From contig DJKX01000054.1 in the NCBI GenBank assembly GCA_002436185.1, positions 17,988 through 37,459 of the forward strand: 19,472 nt of DNA. Direction: 5' to 3'. The position numbers and the translations under genes were made by a program. The notes under the pieces are model-generated. The model did not search any database, was not told where the DNA came from, and saw only the letters and a program-made list of their open reading frames with translations. The DNA comes from Fidelibacterota bacterium UBA6531. GTDB taxonomy: Bacteria; Fidelibacterota; Marinisomatia; Marinisomatales; TCS55. Shown piece after piece: positions 13,761 through 19,472 of this stretch (position 1 is its first letter; each line of letters opens with the position of its first letter).

Positions 13761-14356
13761 TTAAACACATCTTTTTTGATATTGGGGGTGTATTGCTGGA
13801 GATCGACCATGTGCGGTCATTACAATATTGGAGCGACTGTACCGACCTGTCAATTGATGTTATCAAAGATCATTTTCCCTATGAAGCACATGAACAATAC
13901 GAAATTGGCAAATTAACTGATCATGAATTTTCCCAGGCTATGAAAGATGCTCTTCCCCAACCTAATTGTTTGAAAGAGGATGATTTCTGGCGGGGCTGGA
14001 ATAAATTGATTGTGGCAGAAACAGAAACAGTCAAATTGCTTCCGCTGTTGAAACAATCGTATAATGTATACCTCCTATCTAATACCAATCCCAGGCACAT
14101 TAAGCATGAAGTGGATAAACGATTTTCTTTCCAAAAAAATGTGGACAGGGCATTCTACTCTTTTGATTTGGGCTGCAGGAAACCGGATGCAGCGATTTAT
14201 TTAAAAGCTTTGGAATTGGCTGGAGCAAAACCAGAAGATTCATTATTTATTGATGATGTAATAATCAATGTTGATACTGCTCGATTTTTAGGGATAAAAA
14301 CGATTCATTATAAAAATCCCCAAAATCTCTATGATGAATTAAGAAATTTGCCGTAG
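13754..14356 (+). CDS. HAD-superfamily phosphatase, YihX-like (subfamily IA)
   Basis: This is a soluble haloacid-dehalogenase-type hydrolase of 200 residues. Motif I is FFDIGGVLLEID (7-18) with nucleophile Asp9. The position usually held by the second Asp is Gly11, as in E. coli YihX (DLGNV) and relatives. Motif II is LLSNTNPRH (107-115), motif III is the lysine in GCRKPDAAIY (140-149), and motif IV is LFIDDVIINVD (164-174). The cap region WSDCTDLSIDVIKDHF (26-41) also recalls YihX, an alpha-glucose-1-phosphate phosphatase, so a sugar-phosphate phosphatase is plausible. Substrate transfer across such distances is unsafe. The ATG lies seven bases inside the glycosylase gene with GAGG about ten bases upstream. 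About 70 bases of A+T-rich sequence follow the stop, without a clear terminator. Confidence 0.9.
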   Translation: MVIKHIFFDIGGVLLEIDHVRSLQYWSDCTDLSIDVIKDHFPYEAHEQYEIGKLTDHEFSQAMKDALPQPNCLKEDDFWRGWNKLIVAETETVKLLPLLKQSYNVYLLSNTNPRHIKHEVDKRFSFQKNVDRAFYSFDLGCRKPDAAIYLKALELAGAKPEDSLFIDDVIINVDTARFLGIKTIHYKNPQNLYDELRNLP

Positions 14357-14426
14357 AGGGATTGATTTAATGGAATCTTCGAAGGAATAACGTAATTTTA
14401 AGTTTCAATTATCTTCTATTAACTAA

Positions 14427-15281
14427 ATGATTTACCCCAAATCCCTCTTTTTATTAGCCTTATTGTGTGATTTATCTGCGCAAGAAGATTGGTTGCTTGT
14501 GGGCGAAGAACGTTCAGTCGCCATCAGTGGAATTGCCAGAGTTGGCGGTCAGACGATTGTTGTCCATGATAATAAGCGTGAATACGAAGGCCGTATCGGC
14601 ATTGTTACAGAATCTGGGGAAGGCTTAAAATACCGTATTCTTGAATGGCCAGATGAAACATTACCTTTTGACGTGGAAGCATTGACAGCCATTCCGGGAA
14701 GCGTTACAGATATGATTGCCATGGAAAGCCAGGGGAAATGTCATTGGCTGGTGTTTGATCAGGCAAAAATGCGCTTGGCATATAACGGCTTTATCCAGAT
14801 CCCCAAAATCAAGTGGCCCACGAACCTTGAAGGGTTTGGCTTGATGAAAGTGGGAGACAAGTTTCTTGCTGCTTGGGGGCACCGAGGTAAATCCAAATAT
14901 CCCGGAAAACTATTCTGGGGTTGGCTGGTTTTTAATTCTCGAACAGTAGAGGCGGTGGATTCCATAGAAATTTCTGTGGAATGGCCCACGGAACACGTGC
15001 GTCATATTGCTGATTTGAAGATAAATGAGTTTGGCGATTGCTGGATCGTCGCAACATCAGATCCCGGAGATGACGGGCCATTTTCTTCTGCTTTGTATCA
15101 TATAGGAAGGTTCCAGATAGAAGACAACCAAATCAATTTTTACCAAATCTTAAGCCGCAAGCCTGCCTTTAAATTTGAAACCCATAAAGTTGAAGGATTT
15201 GATTTTATAGATAACGGGATCATAACCGCCACGGATGACGAAAATTTCGGAGGCTCCATAAAAACAGTTTATTTTAAGTAA
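14427..15281 (+). CDS. Exported protein of unknown function, possibly beta-propeller
   Basis: This 284-residue protein begins with a short signal peptide (MIYPKSLFLLALLCDLSAQ, cleavage plausible near residue 19), so it is exported to the periplasm or beyond. The mature part is rich in short beta strands separated by turns: GIARVGGQTIVVHDN near 36-50, the IGIVTESG segment, an LVFDQAKMRLAYNG blade and a WIVATSDPGDDGPFSSALY segment. It ends in KVEGFDFIDNGIITATDDEN (252-271). The KVEG...G.I.A.DDE pattern recalls esterase-like phytases and other secreted propellers in which an acidic cluster binds calcium, but the match is too weak for a functional call. It precedes the large outer-membrane fusion gene by 11 bases and is probably co-transcribed with it. 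No Shine-Dalgarno is obvious at the ATG. Confidence 0.75.
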   Translation: MIYPKSLFLLALLCDLSAQEDWLLVGEERSVAISGIARVGGQTIVVHDNKREYEGRIGIVTESGEGLKYRILEWPDETLPFDVEALTAIPGSVTDMIAMESQGKCHWLVFDQAKMRLAYNGFIQIPKIKWPTNLEGFGLMKVGDKFLAAWGHRGKSKYPGKLFWGWLVFNSRTVEAVDSIEISVEWPTEHVRHIADLKINEFGDCWIVATSDPGDDGPFSSALYHIGRFQIEDNQINFYQILSRKPAFKFETHKVEGFDFIDNGIITATDDENFGGSIKTVYFK

Positions 15282-15292
15282 GGATTATATTA

Positions 15293-18262
15293 ATGAAGCT
15301 ATTCAGAATTTTATTACTAACTACTTTTTTATCCATTGGCTGTGCACAAACATGGCAATGGACCGGTAGAACCCACGGTGAACTGGACTGGACAACCATT
15401 GAAACGGATCATTTTCGTATTCACCATCACCATGGAATAGAGGACATTGCCCGGGAAGGAGCATCAATAGCGGAGCAAGTGCGGCCGCTTTTACTTAAGC
15501 AAATGGATCTGGAAGATATTCCCACTATTGATATCATTTTCACTACAGAAGATGAAATTATGAATGGGTTCGCAAATTGGACCAATACCACATTTATATG
15601 GGTGGATCAAAACGATGCTGCCATTTGGCTAGAAGATGAAAAATGGCTTTACCAGGTTTTGTCACATGAACTGCAGCATATTGTCTTTTTCAATAGGGTA
15701 AAAACTTGGCTGCCGGAACCGTGGTCATATCTATTATCTCAAGTTCCCGGGTGGGTGGTAGAAGGTTTAGCTGAATATGAAACGGAACGCTGGCGGCCGT
15801 ATCGAGCAGATATCAGCCACAAATTTCATGTGCTGCAGAATAAGATGGATGAAATGGACCCCCATCACGATGGCTATTCCAAACTATTATATTGGTCAGA
15901 CAGATTCGGTGATTCAACCATTGTCCAAACCCTTTCCCACAGAAACGGGCTTGGAATATTTAATTTTAATGATGGTTTCAAAAAACATACCGGTATCACC
16001 GTTGAGCAATTCAACGAAGACTGGCGCCGTCATATGAATACCTATTATTACGGCTACCGCGCCCAGAAAGAAGCCATTGAAGAGATCGGGAAAGTGGTCA
16101 CATTGCCCATTAAAAAAATTGCCGGTTTTTCCTTTTTCCAGGACAGTACACAAATTGCTATTTCAGGATTAGATGATAAAAACCAACGTGATATGTCTTT
16201 ATTTGTATTGCAAAGAGATACAACCAAAGAGCGTGAAAAGCGGGAAGAAAGGCAGAAAGCCCTTGAAAAGAAAAAGGATAAGGAAGAGGATAAAGAACCC
16301 GGGTTTTTTGCGAAATTATTTGGTCAGGACAAAAAAGATGAAAAGAAAAAGAAAAAGCCCAAACCGATTGTCATCTGGGATAAGGAAGAAGTGGATTTTG
16401 GTTCTTTTCACAAGTATATGAACTGGTCCTATGATGGCCGCAAGTTGGCGTACGCAAAATACCATTTTGGGAAATATCAATCCATGGTCAATGATATCAA
16501 AGTCTATGATCTTGATAAAAAATCATCTGCATGGTTCACTCAATCTGAACGGGCCACCTATCCTGATTGGTCACCTGATGGCCAACAAATTGTTTATGTT
16601 GCTCATGAAAATAGTGTTTCAAATCTTTACACCATGAACGCCGCTGGTGCTGATAAAAAACAAATCACACACTATGTGTATGATACCCAAATTATTAATC
16701 CCCATTATAGTCCTGACGGCAATTTTATTGTTTTTGCCATGGCGGATAAAGAAGCCAACCTGGATCTGTTTATTTTGGAGCTTACCAGCGGTGATGTCCG
16801 TCGGTTAACTGACGATCTTGCAGCAGATTATGATCCGGTATGGCACCCTGGTGGTGATTTTGTGTCCTATACGTCTCACGCTAGTTTCACACCAAACATT
16901 CATACAGTAAACATTGCCACAGGTGTAAGCAAGCAAGTTTCGGATGTGGGTGACGCTGTCTGGGCCGCCCAGTGGTCGCCGGTGGACAGCACTATCATGG
17001 CCGTCACGCTGCCAGATGTAGATACAGTCCGCATTGTAAATGTGAATCCCCATCGTGATGTTGCAACTCCAGCATTAGCTATCCGAGACCATTACAGTAA
17101 TTGGCGCAGTGCCGGACCGGATATTTTGCTGTCTGGTATTGATCCGAAAAAGGAAGTCAATATTTTAAAATCACATGACTATACACCTACAATTGGTATA
17201 AAGCATTTAGCTACACTAGTATTACCACTGGGTTATGAAGTCTTTGGTTTGACACAATGGACAGATGCTATGAGCCGGCATTTATTCGCAGGTATTGGAC
17301 TGGTAGATTTTTCAGAAAATAGCACACATAGATTTTTAATAGAGTATGCCAATGCCATGAGCGGACCGATGTGGGGTATTACTGCTACATCATTATTGGA
17401 TATCAAAACAAAGCCCTACGACCGTACAAAATGGGGTTTACTTGAAGAAAACAAAAGTATCGCATTATGGGCTAATATGCCATACAATATTGGTAATAAC
17501 ATGTCCAGCAACCATACTTTTGGCGGGGGAGTAAAATTTACAGATCGCAATGCTAATGTGATCAAAGATGTGGATGATGAAACAGGCGAATTGATTTATT
17601 TGGATTCAACGGAGTTTCGTTATTTAAACATACCTGTTTCCGGGAACGAAGGATTGATCAGCTTATCATATACCTGGTTGAGCCGTCGTCCCCATAAGCG
17701 CAATACCATGATCCCCAATCAAGGGCAAGGCCTTGACCTGACCTTGGAATATACCAATTCCGGTCTCTATGGAGATTTTGATTATACCCGCATCCTCACT
17801 GATGTGTTCATTAATTTGCTGCCCCACAAAAAAAGCCCGATTGTTTTATTTGGCCGTATAAAATCTGTAACTATGTTGGGCAAAACTCCACCGCCCCAGG
17901 ATATGCCGGCCATAACGAATGATACTCCTATTTATGGCGGTGGCAACAACATTTTAGGCTCGGATGAAATAGTCCACCTCCGCGGCTGGGATGACTGGCG
18001 ATTGGGCGACAGGTTAATATTCGGAACCTTGGAAGCCCGCGCTGGAGCACCGCAATTTTCACTGGCAGCGTTTCTTGATTTTGGCAATGCCTGGTACGCA
18101 GATGGCGAAAAAGATGATATGTTGTTTACCGGGGGATATGAAGCACGAGTGAATTTTATGGGATTTATTGTGGCTTACGGAACAGCCCAGGATTTCAACC
18201 GCTGGAAAGATAATGAAACACCAGTAAACTACCTGCGCCTGACGCTCGTAAATCCTTTTTAA
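15293..18262 (+). CDS. Outer-membrane fusion: gluzincin metallopeptidase, TolB-like propeller, beta-barrel
   Basis: This is a 989-residue envelope protein in four parts. A signal peptide occupies about 1-19. A zinc-peptidase domain follows (about 30-260) with HELQH at 125-129 and the third-ligand region VEGLAEY at 156-162, the HExxH...EG-A layout of peptidase-MA/gluzincins. Next is a TolB/PD40-type propeller (about 275-630) with blades marked WSYDGRKLAYA (378-388), WSPDGQQIVYVA (426-437), YSPDGNFIVFA (472-482) and WHPGGDFVSYTS (517-528). The C-terminal half (about 640-989) looks like an Omp85/D15-type barrel: HLRGWDDWRLGDRLIFGTLE (895-914), AAFLDFGNAWY and a final aromatic residue in YLRLTLVNPF, the usual barrel-assembly signal. 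A lysine/glutamate-rich insert lies at 311-358. AAGGA eight bases before the ATG supports the start. The domain reading is mine from motifs; activity and partners are unknown. Confidence 0.82.
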   Translation: MKLFRILLLTTFLSIGCAQTWQWTGRTHGELDWTTIETDHFRIHHHHGIEDIAREGASIAEQVRPLLLKQMDLEDIPTIDIIFTTEDEIMNGFANWTNTTFIWVDQNDAAIWLEDEKWLYQVLSHELQHIVFFNRVKTWLPEPWSYLLSQVPGWVVEGLAEYETERWRPYRADISHKFHVLQNKMDEMDPHHDGYSKLLYWSDRFGDSTIVQTLSHRNGLGIFNFNDGFKKHTGITVEQFNEDWRRHMNTYYYGYRAQKEAIEEIGKVVTLPIKKIAGFSFFQDSTQIAISGLDDKNQRDMSLFVLQRDTTKEREKREERQKALEKKKDKEEDKEPGFFAKLFGQDKKDEKKKKKPKPIVIWDKEEVDFGSFHKYMNWSYDGRKLAYAKYHFGKYQSMVNDIKVYDLDKKSSAWFTQSERATYPDWSPDGQQIVYVAHENSVSNLYTMNAAGADKKQITHYVYDTQIINPHYSPDGNFIVFAMADKEANLDLFILELTSGDVRRLTDDLAADYDPVWHPGGDFVSYTSHASFTPNIHTVNIATGVSKQVSDVGDAVWAAQWSPVDSTIMAVTLPDVDTVRIVNVNPHRDVATPALAIRDHYSNWRSAGPDILLSGIDPKKEVNILKSHDYTPTIGIKHLATLVLPLGYEVFGLTQWTDAMSRHLFAGIGLVDFSENSTHRFLIEYANAMSGPMWGITATSLLDIKTKPYDRTKWGLLEENKSIALWANMPYNIGNNMSSNHTFGGGVKFTDRNANVIKDVDDETGELIYLDSTEFRYLNIPVSGNEGLISLSYTWLSRRPHKRNTMIPNQGQGLDLTLEYTNSGLYGDFDYTRILTDVFINLLPHKKSPIVLFGRIKSVTMLGKTPPPQDMPAITNDTPIYGGGNNILGSDEIVHLRGWDDWRLGDRLIFGTLEARAGAPQFSLAAFLDFGNAWYADGEKDDMLFTGGYEARVNFMGFIVAYGTAQDFNRWKDNETPVNYLRLTLVNPF

Positions 18263-19472
18263 TTAAGGATTCAGAATCGTCTGAATAAGTACCAGAGCAT
18301 CGATCACATTTAAATTACCGTCTTGATTAAGATCAGCAACATATACTTGGAGGCCATTGGGTTGGACAACACCTAATATATAATCAACAATCTGTAGCAC
18401 ATCATTGATGGATATTTCACCATCAAAATCCACATCACCAATTACAATATCGACGCTAATGCCATTTAATACAAATACGTCATCTACTGCTGCTTCCACC
18501 AGGGAGCCTTCACCGCTGTCATCAGCAATAAAACGCACCTGAACCTGATCTGACATTTCGATATACTGGTTTAATAAAAATTGTTTATAAATCCAGGATG
18601 CTTCAGACTGGCTTGTCCGTTCCAAGTCAAACCAATTTTGACCATCAGCAGTGACTTGGACCACCCAGTCATCAGCATTGGGGGAATTCCCCAGGTTATT
18701 TGTGTACCAGCGCCAGTATCCAAACACAGGGTTAACAGCACCAGTTAAATTCATTACAGGAGTTAATAATGTTGTCGTGCCATTATCAACATCATCATCC
18801 CCAACGTTAGAACCATCGAAGGGGGCATTTCCGGTAACAAACGCAGTAATACCATCTATAGTATGGTCATCTTCGGGTTGCACTTGCTGACCGTTGGTTG
18901 TTGTACCATTGGGATCTTCTCTGACCCAGATACCAGTTGTAGCATTGTCTGAAGAGATGCCAAGTGTCCACCCTTGATCAGATTCACTATCATCTGAAAA
19001 AAGTGTTGGGAATGAAGCAAGGTTGCCAATCAAAAAGAAATGTTGAATATCAGGAGCTGTCTCTGGAGAAAAATATTCATTTCCATTCACATCAACGGCA
19101 TGGATATAATAAGTAATAACCGATCCTGGTGGCTGGGAAGGAATGGTGGCAATGTATTCATTTGTTTCATCCCCAGGAGTCATGGCAGTGCTAATCTCAA
19201 TTTCTCCAAAGGAGTAGACAACTTCTGCTGAATAAATTATTGAGTTTAAAGATAAAATAATTGCTTCAATGGCAATAGGGTCATTCGCGATCTCCATGTT
19301 TTGGATTGGAGAATGCAAGATGCCGAACGCAGGTAAAGGAGAAGGGACATTGTGTTGGGCAAAACCATCAATAATCTCCTGGAAATAAGGAGTACCATTT
19401 AAAAGGTATCCATCATTATCGTCAGCTGTAAGTACTTCGATTAATAGATCCGGTACTGAATATGGTCGACCG
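18263..19472 (-). CDS. Secreted protein with jelly-roll and dockerin-like C-terminus (partial, N-terminus beyond window)
   Basis: The minus-strand frame stays open to the right edge, so only the last 402 or so residues are seen and the true start lies outside. In protein order: a piece with TADDNDGYLLNGTPYFQEII, resembling a segment near the end of secreted gluzincin-type peptidases in related phyla; an Ig/FN3-like domain ending YYIHAVDVNGNEYF and HFFLIG; and a jelly-roll/MAM-like domain running from FPTLFSDDSESDQGW through FGYWRWYTNNLGNSPNADDW to VQVRFIADDSGEGSLVEAAV. It ends in two EF-hand-like repeats, GDVDFDGEISINDVLQIVDY and VADLNQDGNLNVIDALVLIQ, each with a DxDxDG-type calcium loop. The pair forms a type-I dockerin-like module at the extreme C-terminus. 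The peptidase suggestion is weak. The stop codon abuts that of the convergent barrel gene with no spacer. Confidence 0.85.
   Translation of the reverse strand, partial: GRPYSVPDLLIEVLTADDNDGYLLNGTPYFQEIIDGFAQHNVPSPLPAFGILHSPIQNMEIANDPIAIEAIILSLNSIIYSAEVVYSFGEIEISTAMTPGDETNEYIATIPSQPPGSVITYYIHAVDVNGNEYFSPETAPDIQHFFLIGNLASFPTLFSDDSESDQGWTLGISSDNATTGIWVREDPNGTTTNGQQVQPEDDHTIDGITAFVTGNAPFDGSNVGDDDVDNGTTTLLTPVMNLTGAVNPVFGYWRWYTNNLGNSPNADDWVVQVTADGQNWFDLERTSQSEASWIYKQFLLNQYIEMSDQVQVRFIADDSGEGSLVEAAVDDVFVLNGISVDIVIGDVDFDGEISINDVLQIVDYILGVVQPNGLQVYVADLNQDGNLNVIDALVLIQTILNP

Noticed and set aside
13778..13790. Missing second aspartate in HAD motif I read as an inactive enzyme
   Set aside because: Active YihX-type phosphatases also have glycine there (DxG), so it marks the subfamily and does not indicate decay.
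15335..15347. Lipobox (SIGC) making the barrel protein a lipoprotein
   Set aside because: The -3 position is Ser where Leu is usual, and an outer-membrane barrel with a C-terminal Phe would normally use signal peptidase I.
19316..19318. TTG at 19318 as the start of the minus-strand gene
   Set aside because: The frame continues open with protein-like sequence to the window edge and there is no signal peptide at this point, so the gene is partial.

Overview
The window is a gene-dense, roughly 40 % G+C (by eye) bacterial stretch. It has 14 genes on the + strand, one partial gene on the - strand, and no gap longer than about 85 bases. The organism looks like a Gram-negative member of the FCB superphylum, and Candidatus Marinimicrobia (SAR406) is my best guess. 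Three things point that way: a secreted protein ending in a two-repeat, dockerin-like calcium-binding module; a large outer-membrane barrel protein carrying a TolB-like propeller; and a UbiA-family enzyme of the archaeal-lipid (digeranylgeranylglyceryl phosphate synthase-like) type. The assignment is inference, because the window has no rRNA or other taxonomic marker.

Layout. (1) 1-2530: a stand-alone Cas6b-like RNA-binding protein with a charged, AT-hook-bearing tail, a class-I aminotransferase starting directly on its stop codon, and ribosomal protein L31 (rpmE) closed by a clear rho-independent terminator. (2) 2532-10119: a very tight run, DUF1385/YqhQ membrane protein - prfA - prmC - UbiA prenyltransferase - dnaE - dtd. 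Every junction overlaps or abuts. It joins translation termination (RF1 and its methylase), membrane lipid chemistry, the replicative polymerase and D-aminoacyl-tRNA clearance. (3) 10205-12331: a free B12-binding subunit of the methylmalonyl-CoA mutase type, a TPR protein and an M24 Xaa-Pro peptidase. (4) 12332-12411: a small intergenic region with a perfect 6-bp hairpin that may be a dispersed palindromic element. (5) 12412-14356: three overlapping genes for a SAM methyltransferase, an AlkA-like DNA glycosylase and a YihX-like HAD phosphatase. (6) 14427-18262: two exported proteins, the second a 989-residue fusion of a gluzincin metallopeptidase, a beta-propeller and an outer-membrane barrel. 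(7) 18263-19472: the C-terminal part of a convergent secreted protein (Ig-like, jelly-roll and dockerin-like modules) that runs off the right edge.

Most of regions 2, 3 and 5 is housekeeping. The items best worth following are the apparently histidine-less Cas6b-like protein outside any visible CRISPR context, the protease-propeller-barrel fusion, the archaeal-type prenyltransferase embedded in a translation/replication operon, and the dockerin-tailed secreted protein. No tRNA, rRNA, insertion sequence, CRISPR array or riboswitch was recognised.
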